64,000 nt of DNA from IMG/VR virus record IMGVR_UViG_3300023301_000008, positions 1-64,000 of that record; one strand, written 5' to 3'. Positions within the stretch are counted from its first letter, which is position 1. Every line of letters starts with the position of its first letter. This DNA comes from a virus. The notes under the pieces are model-generated. The model saw only the letters and a list, made by a program, of their open reading frames with translations. It did no database searches and was not told the origin of the DNA. Made by a program: the position numbers and the translations under genes. Below are positions 53,634 to 62,229 of this stretch, in pieces.

Positions 53634-55886
53634 ATGAAACTTCCTACTAACACAGTCGCCGCTTTCGGGAACATCGCCTACGTTAAGAACGTTCCAATGC
53701 AGATTGATCCGGGCGCTTCCGGTATCATCCTCGACTCGCTGATCCGGATTTACACGTCCCCCTATATTGCGGCTCTGCGTGAATACCTGAGCAACGCCAT
53801 GGACTCCCACAAAGAGTGCGGCCAGACGCGACCTATTGAGGTCTCGCTGCCGTCCGCTCTCTCTCCGATGCTGATCATCGAAGACTTCGGTACCGGGATG
53901 GACTCGTACACTCTCGGCCAGTACGGCCAGTTCGGCTGGTCCACCAAGCGCGACTCGAACGATGACATTGGTGGCTTCGGTCTCGGCTCCAAAGTAGGGT
54001 TGGCTCTGACAGCGCAGTATACGGTACAAGCTGTTAAGGACGGTAAGCTCTCCCTTGCAGTCATTGGCCGGGGCTCTAACGGCAACCCGGAGATGAACTT
54101 CGTCACTGTGGACGAGGACACAGACCTCCCCAACGGAGTCAAAATTATCATCCCAACCTCGGAGCACCGCCAGTTCTCCATCGACAAGGATCGATTCCTC
54201 ATGGGCTTCCCAGCTGGTTCTGTCCTGCTGGACGGCCACCCCAACACGGTTTCAGTCCACGACACTGACTACTTCACACCCATCGAGGGTGTGGGCTGGC
54301 GCTCAGACCGCACAAACTCCGCTGCCATTGGTGGCATCGCCCTGGTTCACGGCGTGGTCTACGACATTGAGTTCAGCAATCTTTCGGACGACTTCGACTA
54401 CTCATTGCGCCGTGGGCTCTTCCAGGAGGTTGTGCTGGACCTTGAGAATGGTGAAGTTGATATCTCCCGTTCACGAGAAACCCTGGTTTACTCCAAGCGC
54501 ACTCGTGAACTTCTTTCCAGTAAGTTGACTGCTATGGTAGATTTCCTGTCCATCAAATACGGCGAAGAGGTGGACGCGGCAGAGACCGCTCGTGAGGCCC
54601 TTCAGTTGACGGCGAAGGCTGCGGAAATTGGTCTGAACACTCACGAGTACACATGGAACGGCTCACCATTGGTTCGTCCGACTGCCATGAACTACCACGA
54701 CTCTATGACCACCCCGGAGGTTACAAAGATGGATCGCATCTGGTCCAGCGCTCGGACGACGAACACACGTTTGTCTCGTGAGTACACGCACTACGGGTAC
54801 TTGCTTTCGGGTTCGGGGTTCTCCTACATCTTCTCCAAGTCTCACACGACTCTGGTGCACAGTGCCCAAGAGCCCGTCCACCAGGCGAATGGAATTACTG
54901 TCCACGCGCCGGAGGCCAATGCTCTGCGTGTCTTCGCGGAACTCAAGCACGGTGACACCGCAATCGGTATGCAGTATTACATCACTTCAATGAAGTTGAA
55001 AAACCTCCCTGTGGAGTTTACTCAGGCCTTCTCTGAGGTTATATCGGCCACAGACATGCTGGCTGAGGTCACCGCTGAGCGTGAGGCTCGCCGTCTAGCA
55101 GCAGCCGCTCTGCGTAGGGCAAACGCGGCTCTAGCCCCTAAGGCACCTAAGGTTGCAGAACTTGAGGTTCGTCGGATCATCCTGACCGGCAACGCCAACG
55201 GCTACTCCAGTTCCTACAGAGAGTACGTGACATTCGCTGACAACTTGGAGCCGGATGACACTCACGTACTGATCCAGCGCGGGATCGGTGGGCCCACTGA
55301 GGCCATGCTTGATTTGTTCTCCACCAAGGGTGGGGCCTACCAGAATTCCGAACTGTATCGGACGTTGCTTCACTTGCAGAAAGAGCATAAGGTGGTCTTT
55401 TTGATTCTGAACGCGGGACGTAGCACCAAGCCCTACACATCCCAGGTGCCTAACCTTGTACTCGCCGGTGAGCTGTTCACACAGATCATCGAGCCGTTGG
55501 TTGAGGGCCTCCAGGCTAGCGTAACCAACGCGGCACGACAGGCCATGCAGGACTCGGCTCTACCTATGACCGGGTGGGTGAGTATGATCAGTGATACGGC
55601 GTGGCTGCAGATCACTAACGAAGATGTTCGCAACTGGGGTGCTTCAGTCCGGACCCACCGAACCGGGGGCTCTGGTATTATAGAGGTACGGGACAGCCTG
55701 CGGGTCCTTGAGGGGTGCAGGAGCGCATTCGTATCACTAGATGTAGACCTGTTCTCACTGGCTCCAATTGCCGGAGACACCACGGCTGAAGATGTCCTTC
55801 ACAAGCTTCCGCTACTCAAGAACGCACAAGATAGCGCGACCACGGATGATGTGGTTGAGTACATCAACTTCAAAATCGCAAAGTAG
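53634..55886 (+). CDS. rIIA: rIIA-like GHKL ATPase, 750 aa
   Basis: The N-terminal GHKL ATPase domain has YLSNAMDSH (N box, about residue 52), EDFGTGMD (G1, about 84) and IGGFGLGSK (G2, about 109). T4 rIIA is membrane associated and, with rIIB, protects against the lambda Rex exclusion system and influences lysis. The rIIB homologue follows directly. The messenger is leaderless despite the protein's size. Confidence 0.85.
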   Translation: MKLPTNTVAAFGNIAYVKNVPMQIDPGASGIILDSLIRIYTSPYIAALREYLSNAMDSHKECGQTRPIEVSLPSALSPMLIIEDFGTGMDSYTLGQYGQFGWSTKRDSNDDIGGFGLGSKVGLALTAQYTVQAVKDGKLSLAVIGRGSNGNPEMNFVTVDEDTDLPNGVKIIIPTSEHRQFSIDKDRFLMGFPAGSVLLDGHPNTVSVHDTDYFTPIEGVGWRSDRTNSAAIGGIALVHGVVYDIEFSNLSDDFDYSLRRGLFQEVVLDLENGEVDISRSRETLVYSKRTRELLSSKLTAMVDFLSIKYGEEVDAAETAREALQLTAKAAEIGLNTHEYTWNGSPLVRPTAMNYHDSMTTPEVTKMDRIWSSARTTNTRLSREYTHYGYLLSGSGFSYIFSKSHTTLVHSAQEPVHQANGITVHAPEANALRVFAELKHGDTAIGMQYYITSMKLKNLPVEFTQAFSEVISATDMLAEVTAEREARRLAAAALRRANAALAPKAPKVAELEVRRIILTGNANGYSSSYREYVTFADNLEPDDTHVLIQRGIGGPTEAMLDLFSTKGGAYQNSELYRTLLHLQKEHKVVFLILNAGRSTKPYTSQVPNLVLAGELFTQIIEPLVEGLQASVTNAARQAMQDSALPMTGWVSMISDTAWLQITNEDVRNWGASVRTHRTGGSGIIEVRDSLRVLEGCRSAFVSLDVDLFSLAPIAGDTTAEDVLHKLPLLKNAQDSATTDDVVEYINFKIAK

Positions 55887-55899
55887 TCTGACGGTAGGG

Positions 55900-55928
55900 T
55901 TGACAGAGTTGGCCCTACCTGCTAGACT
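55900..55928 (+). promoter_or_regulatory. Promoter of rIIB-like gene
   Basis: TTGACA (55900-55905), 17 bases, TAGACT (55923-55928). A leader of about 48 bases contains AAAGGAAG, so this message is not leaderless. Confidence 0.88.
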
Positions 55929-55982
55929 CATATAAGAACCTAAGACATATATACCAACTACAAACGAAAGGAAGTACCTGCA

Positions 55983-57116
55983 ATGTCCGTATTTTTCAGT
56001 AAGCAGACGAGCGAGGAGTTTGACGGAGCCATCGTACTTATCGATGGAGCCCCGGTGGCCATCGACTCGTCCCACGCGAACTATGAGGATGTCATTGATC
56101 TCCTCATGAGCGGCCTTGATATCTTGGAAGAAGAAATTCGAGACATGATCCGACCGTTCGATAACGCTGCAGCAGAGATGATTCGTCTCTCTGAGCGTGT
56201 CACTGCGGGGGGCAACGTCCTCTACTTTGATGGCGACCCCATTGATGGATCGCTGTCCTCGCATATCATCCGTATCCTCCAGGAAGAGGGGACGGCCAAA
56301 GAGGGCGGCTTCAGGAACTTCGTGGCCTTCCTTGAAAAATTGATGCAGAACCCATCTGAGGTCAGCCGTCAACACCTGTACGACTTCGTTACCCACCACG
56401 GAATCACGATCACGCCTGAGGGAGACCTCGCGCTGTACAAGAGCACTTGGGATGATGGCACCCCCACCTACGCGGGGTACGGTATTGTTACCACACCGGA
56501 CGGTGTGATTACCAAGTACGAGAATGGTCTTCTACCAAACGCTGTGGGAAACATCATCGAGATTCCACGCTCAATGGTGGACGAGAACCGCAACTCTGCG
56601 TGCTCTACTGGCCTCCACGTGGGAGCGTTTAGTTTCGCCAGAGGCTACTCCAGGAAGCTTTGGGACGTTGTCGTAAACCCGCGTGACGTTGTGGCCGTAC
56701 CTCACGATGCGTCATCCGCGAAGATTCGCGTGTGCCGATACGAGGTTGTTAGTGTCAACGAGGAGAAGAAGGAATTCGAGGGTCCTTCGATCCTTATCAA
56801 CATCGTTGTGGAGGACGAGTACGAGGATGAAGAGCACAGCGACGAGTGTGAAGAGGGCTGCGAGGAGTGTGACGACTTCTGGCTAGATGAAGAGGACGAA
56901 GACAACATCGTCTCGCGCCCCGCTTCTCTTGAGGACCAGCTTCCGGCCCTTGTGGTCGTCAGCAACTCACGCGTTCCGGAGTATGAGGACCTGATTAAGG
57001 GTCTCATGAGAGCTGACCCTACTGTGTCTCTGAATCGCTACAAGTCCAAGAGAATTACAGCTGGAAGGCGAGATCAGTTTGCACAGGCAGCGCACAATCT
57101 AGGGTACAAACTTTAG
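55983..57116 (+). CDS. rIIB: rIIB-like protein, 377 aa
   Basis: The middle section (residues about 130-250: TPEGDLALYKS, NRNSACSTGLHVGAFSFARGY) matches the rIIB core. The C-terminal part is extremely acidic with Cys pairs (DECEEGCEECDD) and ends with a basic helical tail resembling an IBR/HTH-type module. Partner of the rIIA-like protein. Confidence 0.82.
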   Translation: MSVFFSKQTSEEFDGAIVLIDGAPVAIDSSHANYEDVIDLLMSGLDILEEEIRDMIRPFDNAAAEMIRLSERVTAGGNVLYFDGDPIDGSLSSHIIRILQEEGTAKEGGFRNFVAFLEKLMQNPSEVSRQHLYDFVTHHGITITPEGDLALYKSTWDDGTPTYAGYGIVTTPDGVITKYENGLLPNAVGNIIEIPRSMVDENRNSACSTGLHVGAFSFARGYSRKLWDVVVNPRDVVAVPHDASSAKIRVCRYEVVSVNEEKKEFEGPSILINIVVEDEYEDEEHSDECEEGCEECDDFWLDEEDEDNIVSRPASLEDQLPALVVVSNSRVPEYEDLIKGLMRADPTVSLNRYKSKRITAGRRDQFAQAAHNLGYKL

Positions 57117-57147
57117 GATCGGCCCTTACGAAGACTACATAGGCCGT

Positions 57148-57189
57148 GGGAGGGACGCACATTCTAAAGAGTGTGTGTTCCTCCCTTTA
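57148..57189 (+). terminator. Rho-independent terminator after rIIB
   Basis: GGGAGG pairs with CCTCCC around an ACGCACA/TGTGTGT inner helix, then TTTATT. Confidence 0.85.
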
Positions 57190-57235
57190 TTAGTTGACCC
57201 TTTACTTTTGTATAGGGCGGGTGTAGACTTGAGAC

Positions 57236-57553
57236 ATGGAAGACATTGGACAAGAGCCCGACGAAAGTCAAGAGATGATGAAGGGTGTTTGCCGAAAATC
57301 GGAGGCGTTCGACCCTGACTACGTGATTGATAGTCCTGCAGACGTTCAGTACCTGGAGGTGGACCGGATGTTTGTTAAGCATATCTACGGCAATGCAGAG
57401 ATAGACGGAACGATGCACGAGTTTAAATTCAAGATGGGGCAGAAGCTCTACATGACGTGCGGACAAGATATGAGCCGCCTCCCTGACCCGTTGCAAAAAG
57501 AGTCTAACCCTATCTGGGCCCCTCCTATAGATACTTCTGACGAAACCGTGTAG
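57236..57553 (+). CDS. Hypothetical protein, 105 aa
   Basis: Begins MEDIGQEPDESQEMM. Acidic N-terminus and a YLEVDRMFVKHIYGN segment. TAGACT ends six bases before the ATG (leaderless). No family known. Confidence 0.65.
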   Translation: MEDIGQEPDESQEMMKGVCRKSEAFDPDYVIDSPADVQYLEVDRMFVKHIYGNAEIDGTMHEFKFKMGQKLYMTCGQDMSRLPDPLQKESNPIWAPPIDTSDETV

Positions 57554-57562
57554 ACTATCCCC

Positions 57563-57823
57563 ATGACTACTACAGATGAGACAAAGACAAACGAAGACCT
57601 CCCTAAGGACTCTCTCGTAAAGGGGGTGCGCGACTGGTTCGGATGGAGAGTTATTCTCTTCGGCATGTTCATCACCTCGAAAGACTTCCAGAGCACAGTG
57701 AAGGAAATGCTCGCTCTGGGTATGGCCTCCAAAATCAAGAGCATCATGGGAGAGACATCTTTTGACGACCTCCTGGATGCGATCAAGGACATAGAGGATG
57801 TTGACCAGACTGAAGAGTCCTGA
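57563..57823 (+). CDS. Hypothetical protein, 86 aa
   Basis: Begins MTTTDETKTNEDLPKD. A central amphipathic or weakly hydrophobic stretch (WFGWRVILFGMFITS) lies between acidic ends. TAGACT ends six bases before the ATG and includes the previous stop codon. Confidence 0.62.
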   Translation: MTTTDETKTNEDLPKDSLVKGVRDWFGWRVILFGMFITSKDFQSTVKEMLALGMASKIKSIMGETSFDDLLDAIKDIEDVDQTEES

Positions 57824-57851
57824 TAACCTATCTTTCAGTTGGGCCGGTCAC

Positions 57852-57885
57852 AGTCCCGGGGTGCTTATACACTCGCGGGACTTTC
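57852..57885 (+). terminator. Rho-independent terminator
   Basis: AGTCCCG (57852-57858) pairs with CGGGACT (57876-57882), then TTTC. Confidence 0.82.
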
Positions 57886-57887
57886 TA

Positions 57888-57916
57888 TTGACTTTCATTC
57901 TGCCGTGTTGTAGACT
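57888..57916 (+). promoter_or_regulatory. Promoter of leaderless CCA-enzyme gene
   Basis: TTGACT (57888-57893), 17 bases, TAGACT (57911-57916), seven bases to ATG. Confidence 0.88.
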
Positions 57917-57923
57917 ATTGAGT

Positions 57924-58613
57924 ATGGAAAAGATTAAGACGTATCTAGTTGGTGGTGCCGTTCGAGACCATATTTTGGGTCTTGACCCTAAGGACCTTGA
58001 TTATTCGGTCGTTGCTTCCAGCTTCTCTGCTATGAAGTCCTGGCTTGAGGATGAAGGATACACTATCTTTCTTGAGCATGAAGACTTCGGTGTGATTCGT
58101 GCACGGAAAGGGAAGCAAGTCGCTGACTACGTGATCTGCCGAAAGGACGGCGTTTACTCTGATGGTCGTAGACCGGACTTTGTGGAGGTCGGAACCCTCG
58201 AAGATGACTTGAGGCGGAGAGATTTCACCATCAACTCTTTAGCGATGGACGAGTCCGGCAAAGTCATCGACCTCTTCGGAGGTGTGAAAGACCTGCAGTA
58301 TCGACGGCTTCGCGCAGTGGGCGATCCTATGGATCGTCTACGTGAAGACCCGCTCCGAGCTTTCCGGGCACTTAGGTTCTCTGTTACGAAAGCGATGGAG
58401 ATTGATAAGGACCTCGCGCACGCCATGCAAGTCCTGAGTGTTATTGACAGCATGGAGTCGGTGTCCACGGATCGCATCCGTGTGGAGCTAGGCAAGATGT
58501 TCGCGTTCGATTCGACTGCGTCTATGGAGCTTTTGATTCGAACGTACCCCGACTACCTTCGAGTAGCTGTGGATCGTGGTATCTGGTTCGAACCGACAGT
58601 GAAGGGTCGATGA
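57924..58613 (+). CDS. CCA-adding enzyme/poly(A) polymerase-type nucleotidyltransferase, 229 aa
   Basis: Class II tRNA nucleotidyltransferase head and neck: YLVGGAVRDHILG, KDLDYSV (catalytic DxD), RRRDFTINSLA, DPLRAFRALRF and DRIRVELGKM. At 229 aa it lacks most of the C-terminal tail of bacterial enzymes (normally about 400 aa). Almost none of the phage tRNA genes encode CCA, so it probably completes or repairs them. Leaderless. Confidence 0.88.
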   Translation: MEKIKTYLVGGAVRDHILGLDPKDLDYSVVASSFSAMKSWLEDEGYTIFLEHEDFGVIRARKGKQVADYVICRKDGVYSDGRRPDFVEVGTLEDDLRRRDFTINSLAMDESGKVIDLFGGVKDLQYRRLRAVGDPMDRLREDPLRAFRALRFSVTKAMEIDKDLAHAMQVLSVIDSMESVSTDRIRVELGKMFAFDSTASMELLIRTYPDYLRVAVDRGIWFEPTVKGR

Positions 58614-58807
58614 TGGTTGACGACTACTTAGTTGATGCTGAGTATCTTGTCATCCATCGGTTTGAGACTGGAGGTCGGGATTGTGTTCTCTCTTTGGGAT
58701 TGCACAACCCGGCCTACGTTCGAATCGAGTTCTACGGGGGCACCGGAGTAGTTGAAAAGTACTTCGACTTGGACAAAGAGTTTGACATCTCATTGGATGT
58801 CTGCTAG
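58610..58807 (+). CDS. Hypothetical protein, 65 aa
   Basis: The start overlaps the CCA-enzyme stop (ATGATGG). Beta-rich, ends FDISLDVC. Its TAG stop is the beginning of the next gene's -10 box. Confidence 0.62.
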   Translation: MMVDDYLVDAEYLVIHRFETGGRDCVLSLGLHNPAYVRIEFYGGTGVVEKYFDLDKEFDISLDVC

Positions 58808-58810
58808 ACT
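58782..58810 (+). promoter_or_regulatory. Promoter of leaderless gene at 58817
   Basis: TTGACA (58782-58787), 17 bases, TAGACT (58805-58810), six bases to ATG. Confidence 0.85.
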
Positions 58811-58816
58811 TGTTTC

Positions 58817-58984
58817 ATGTTTAAAAGACGGCATAAAGTAATCATCCACTACAAGAGTGGAATATCAGTCAAATTCCGAGCCAGCGAGTTCAGCATCAAC
58901 AATGACACGTACTCCTGGAAAGACGCATACCCCCGCCCCTTGAAGCTGGGTGCGGAGGACATCGAAAGCGTGTGGTACAAATAG
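58817..58984 (+). CDS. Small hypothetical protein, 55 aa
   Basis: Begins MFKRRHKVIIHYKSG. Basic N-terminus and beta strands (HYKSGISVKFRASEF). Leaderless from a perfect promoter. Its stop overlaps the next start (TAGTG). Confidence 0.62.
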   Translation: MFKRRHKVIIHYKSGISVKFRASEFSINNDTYSWKDAYPRPLKLGAEDIESVWYK

Positions 58985-59235
58985 TGGACCCCCTAACTGG
59001 TGCAGTCGTCGGAGCAATCGTGCTCTTCTTTCTCCGTGAAGTTGTCGCGGTGCTTATCGTCTGGATCGGAATGGTCCTAGGTATCGGTCTGGGCGGGGCG
59101 TTTGATGCACCCTGGCTGGCTGGATTTATTATCTTCTTCGCGTGGGTGGCCGCAGTCGTCTGGCAAGTCTTCGCCATCGTGTGGATCATCATTGACATCA
59201 TCACCATCATACAGATAGCCGCCGGGAGTGCTTGA
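58984..59235 (+). CDS. Hydrophobic membrane protein, 83 aa
   Basis: GTG start overlapping the previous stop. Two or three membrane helices with a Gly-rich turn (GMVLGIGLGGAF). Nearly no charged residues. Function unknown. Confidence 0.65.
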   Translation: MDPLTGAVVGAIVLFFLREVVAVLIVWIGMVLGIGLGGAFDAPWLAGFIIFFAWVAAVVWQVFAIVWIIIDIITIIQIAAGSA

Positions 59236-59260
59236 CTTTTCAGGTATCTACCTATAGACT
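59232..59260 (+). promoter_or_regulatory. Promoter of leaderless gene at 59267
   Basis: TTGACT (59232-59237), 17 bases, TAGACT (59255-59260), six bases to ATG. The -35 covers the previous stop codon. Confidence 0.9.
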
Positions 59261-59266
59261 TTAGGC

Positions 59267-59479
59267 ATGGATACATTAACATACGCGTTCATGAAGAAGA
59301 AGCTAGAGTTTAGGCTCCGGAAAGAAATGATCCAGGCCGGACTCGATCCCGCACACACACCTTTGGTTGGTGACGGAGAGACTGAATGGCCGGTTGGCGA
59401 GCAGATGCTGGCCCGGATGGTTACAGCGGCACTCGTAGTTTTTGAGGGGGCCTCCGATGGATGGACTTCAGATCAGTAA
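59267..59479 (+). CDS. Hypothetical protein, 70 aa
   Basis: Begins MDTLTYAFMKKKLEFR. Basic N-terminal helix. Leaderless. It overlaps the next gene by 23 bases. Confidence 0.62.
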   Translation: MDTLTYAFMKKKLEFRLRKEMIQAGLDPAHTPLVGDGETEWPVGEQMLARMVTAALVVFEGASDGWTSDQ

Positions 59480-59723
59480 TCTCAAGACGCTGCGCGAGTT
59501 TATGTGCAAGACCCAACACAAGGTCTACGCTGAGCCGGGAGGTCCTGAAAGCTACGAAGCTAAGATGATCTCAGAACTTATCCGGGAGATTGACCGTCTG
59601 CGGCCACTCGGGTCTGACGGCAAACACGGTAAGCTCCACACCTATTACTGCCAGTGTGATCTTACCGCTGACGAGCGAACAGATTTATACTGGAGCAGCA
59701 TTACGTGGGAGGATGTACAATGA
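59457..59723 (+). CDS. Hypothetical protein, 88 aa
   Basis: GAGGGGG precedes ATG 59457. Contains ELIREIDRLRPLG and CQC residues. Its stop overlaps the next start (ATGATG). Confidence 0.6.
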   Translation: MDGLQISNLKTLREFMCKTQHKVYAEPGGPESYEAKMISELIREIDRLRPLGSDGKHGKLHTYYCQCDLTADERTDLYWSSITWEDVQ

Positions 59724-60082
59724 TGGCCCTGACAATGGACGAAATTCGATATGACTTCATGGTTACTGAGGGGCGTTGGCTTGCTGAAAGCGACTCCTAT
59801 AAACGAGGAATAGCGGTCGGTCGTGTTCAGGATTATTTGCTAGGTTCCTATGAGGTAGACTACTACGAATCAGATTCCAACTGGCTCAGCAATAAGGACC
59901 TTCGGGAGCTGTTCCTGGAGGGGGTGCACGAGGGCCACACGTATGGTCGGACAGACAGCACAGCTGAGGAGCTGTTCATCGAAGCACACGAACTAGACGT
60001 GAAGACCTTCGGCCTCAAGAACTTGTTCGTGAAAGTTGTGCGTGAACCCTTGACTCCTTTAGTTGAGTTTGGTAGGGTATAG
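59720..60082 (+). CDS. Hypothetical protein, 120 aa
   Basis: GGGAGG precedes ATG 59720. Acidic and Tyr-rich; helical middle (RELFLEGVHEGHTYG). No family known. Confidence 0.65.
   Translation: MMALTMDEIRYDFMVTEGRWLAESDSYKRGIAVGRVQDYLLGSYEVDYYESDSNWLSNKDLRELFLEGVHEGHTYGRTDSTAEELFIEAHELDVKTFGLKNLFVKVVREPLTPLVEFGRV
60050..60078 (+). promoter_or_regulatory. Promoter of leaderless gene at 60085
   Basis: TTGACT (60050-60055), 17 bases, TAGGGT (60073-60078), six bases to ATG. It lies inside the end of the previous gene. Confidence 0.85.
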
Positions 60083-60084
60083 AC

Positions 60085-60303
60085 ATGACAACTTTTCTGG
60101 GTGTGTTCGCAATCGTTTTCGGCTTTGTGGTGATCTTGGTCACACTTGGTGGGGCAGTCTGCATGTGGAAATCCAAACACTATTGGCCCACTTCTCTGAA
60201 ACTGGCCCTCTCTTTTGGAGGGATTATCCTCTTGTCTCTGATCATCTCTTTGGGGGTTGACGCTGTTGTGGCTGCTTCCTCCTCTGTCTGCTACGTGAAT
60301 TAG
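60085..60303 (+). CDS. Two-span membrane protein, 72 aa
   Basis: Membrane helices at about residues 4-26 and 40-62, with a short basic loop between. Leaderless. Function unknown. Confidence 0.65.
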   Translation: MTTFLGVFAIVFGFVVILVTLGGAVCMWKSKHYWPTSLKLALSFGGIILLSLIISLGVDAVVAASSSVCYVN

Positions 60304-60311
60304 GGGCTGAG

Positions 60312-60659
60312 ATGTCTTCCAACTTTCCACCCCCGTTCGGGGAGATCACCAACAAAGTAACCCTAGTCTCACGGCAGAGCATGCTAGAGACTGTAGAGTG
60401 GCTGTCCGGTCCGTGTGGACACAGACATGCTATTACAGTTTTCCCGTTTATCAATCAAATCTGGATATCCGACTCAGCAATAGACTGCTTGTTTATCATG
60501 CAGAAAAATTTCGAGGCCGGTGAAGAGGTGGCTGAAGCGACAAATGGTGAGACGGAAGAAGAGAGGGAGATTGCGGAGTACAAAGGCCTGCCCAAATACG
60601 TGACTACACTAGACTCTGCAGACGAGGACTGGGAACTCAATGGTCAATCTGGTCTGTAG
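60312..60659 (+). CDS. Hypothetical protein, 115 aa
   Basis: Begins MSSNFPPPFGEITNKV. GPCGH near residue 33 and an acidic C-terminal third. No family known. It overlaps the next small gene by 20 bases. Confidence 0.6.
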   Translation: MSSNFPPPFGEITNKVTLVSRQSMLETVEWLSGPCGHRHAITVFPFINQIWISDSAIDCLFIMQKNFEAGEEVAEATNGETEEEREIAEYKGLPKYVTTLDSADEDWELNGQSGL

Positions 60660-60771
60660 ATTCTTGGGGTGTAGGCTGGTCATTCCGGTTGACAACCCAT
60701 TCGATGACATCTATTGCGAGCGATGTGGTGTATACTTGATACCACGAAATGAGGAGAACAATGACGAATGA
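60640..60771 (+). CDS. Small zinc-ribbon-like protein, 43 aa
   Basis: Begins MVNLVCRFLGCRLVIPVDN. C-x4-C and CERC give a four-Cys metal site. Real-looking despite no clear ribosome site; coupled to the upstream gene by overlap. Confidence 0.55.
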   Translation: MVNLVCRFLGCRLVIPVDNPFDDIYCERCGVYLIPRNEENNDE

Positions 60772-60823
60772 AGAATTGATGGAGACGCTAGTGAGTCTAA
60801 GAGATGATTTGAACAATGACTAA
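60761..60823 (+). CDS. Very small acidic protein, 20 aa
   Basis: Encodes MTNEELMETLVSLRDDLNND. GAGGAG precedes the ATG. It overlaps both neighbours, so it may couple translation into the glycosyltransferase gene. Confidence 0.45.
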   Translation: MTNEELMETLVSLRDDLNND

Positions 60824-61898
60824 CCCTACAGACCTGTGCCTAGTGCTGATCGTAAAGAACGAGGCACTGGTTATCGAACGTCTGATTGAGTCGGCGCGTC
60901 CACACATTACTTCATGGTGCATCCTGGACACTGGGAGCACGGACGGAACACAGGACGTAATTCGCACGGCGCTCTCGGACCTGCCCGGCAAACTCATGGA
61001 GAAGCCGTGGGTAGACTTCGCGCACAACCGATCACAGGTCATGGCCGAAGCGACCAAGATGACAGACGGTTGGATGCTCATGATGGACGCAGACTTCACG
61101 GTAGAGTATGAGCCCGGGCTCCTTGAAGCTTTGGCTGAGTTCGATACCGAGCAAGGACTGCTCCTGATTGACAATCACCACCGGCTCCCGATGCTGGCCC
61201 GAACCGGAATTCCATGGTACTACGTGGGACGTGTCCACGAATACATGACCGCTGACGTACCATTCAACCGCAAACCTTTTGATCACATTCGTCTGACACA
61301 CCATGCAGACGGAGGGTCACGTGTAGGCCGACATGCTCAGGACGTGAAGCTCCTGGAGCAAGACGTAGCGGACGACCCCACCAACACACGATCTGTGTTC
61401 TATCTGGCGCAGTCCTACCGTGATACCGGGGATATTGAACGGGCGGCAGAGGCGTACCGCATTCGGGCCACTATGGGTGGCTGGGACGAGGAAGTCTATA
61501 TGGCGCTCTTCCAGGCTGGAGTCATGGAGGAGAGGTTAGAGGACCCGAACTCAGTGCTCACCTTAGAGGCGGCATGGGAACTTCGACCGTCTAGGGCTGA
61601 AGCCACACACCAATTGGCGCGGCACCACCGTATCGCTGGAAACATTCGACTCGCGTGGCTGTGGGCTTACGCGGCTTACAACACTGATCGACCCGACGAC
61701 ATTCTCTTTGTTTACAGTTACGTCTACGACTGGGCTGCAGCTTTCGAGTACACGGACGCACTCTGGCGCAATGGGGCTTTCGGAGAGGCTGAGAAGGTGG
61801 CTCATAAGACTCTGAAGTCCGACCTGCCTGATGACTACCGTAACCATTTGGAGATGATTTTGAAGTACATCGAGGATCAGAGGGAGAGCAATGAGTAG
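60816..61898 (+). CDS. Family 2 glycosyltransferase with TPR-like tail, 360 aa
   Basis: GT-A domain: LVLIVKNEALVIERL, ILDTGSTDGTQ and MMDADF (DxD, about residue 90). From about residue 180 helical TPR-like repeats (YLAQSYRDTGDIERAAEAYR). A pattern common in large-phage glycosyltransferases; sugar and acceptor unknown. Confidence 0.87.
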   Translation: MTNPTDLCLVLIVKNEALVIERLIESARPHITSWCILDTGSTDGTQDVIRTALSDLPGKLMEKPWVDFAHNRSQVMAEATKMTDGWMLMMDADFTVEYEPGLLEALAEFDTEQGLLLIDNHHRLPMLARTGIPWYYVGRVHEYMTADVPFNRKPFDHIRLTHHADGGSRVGRHAQDVKLLEQDVADDPTNTRSVFYLAQSYRDTGDIERAAEAYRIRATMGGWDEEVYMALFQAGVMEERLEDPNSVLTLEAAWELRPSRAEATHQLARHHRIAGNIRLAWLWAYAAYNTDRPDDILFVYSYVYDWAAAFEYTDALWRNGAFGEAEKVAHKTLKSDLPDDYRNHLEMILKYIEDQRESNE

Positions 61899-62229
61899 AG
61901 TAGTTTTTATAGGCGGAGCGTTCAACGGAGTCGAAGTAGACCTGAAGCGATGGCCTGAGAAGGTTGAGATTGCCGGACTTCGGTACTCTCGAATTGATGA
62001 CCCGGACACAGGAGTGTTCCTGGGCGCGTATGTAGGAGGAGAACCAATGGATGACGAGAATGTCCCTATGGAGGCTGTGGCAATGAATGCTGAGGAGGTT
62101 GTGAAGGCAGCAGTTGCGTGGAAGAGTAGCAAGGGGGGTAGTCCCGTGATGGACCGCAAAGAGTGGGCTCTGTTTGACGCTGTTGAACAACATGGTGCCG
62201 CTACAGGGGGATTCGAGCGCGATGATTGA
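61891..62229 (+). CDS. Hypothetical protein, 112 aa
   Basis: It overlaps the glycosyltransferase end by 8 bases. N-terminal beta region (VVFIGGAFNGVEVDL), helical remainder. No family assigned. Confidence 0.62.
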   Translation: MSRVVFIGGAFNGVEVDLKRWPEKVEIAGLRYSRIDDPDTGVFLGAYVGGEPMDDENVPMEAVAMNAEEVVKAAVAWKSSKGGSPVMDRKEWALFDAVEQHGAATGGFERDD

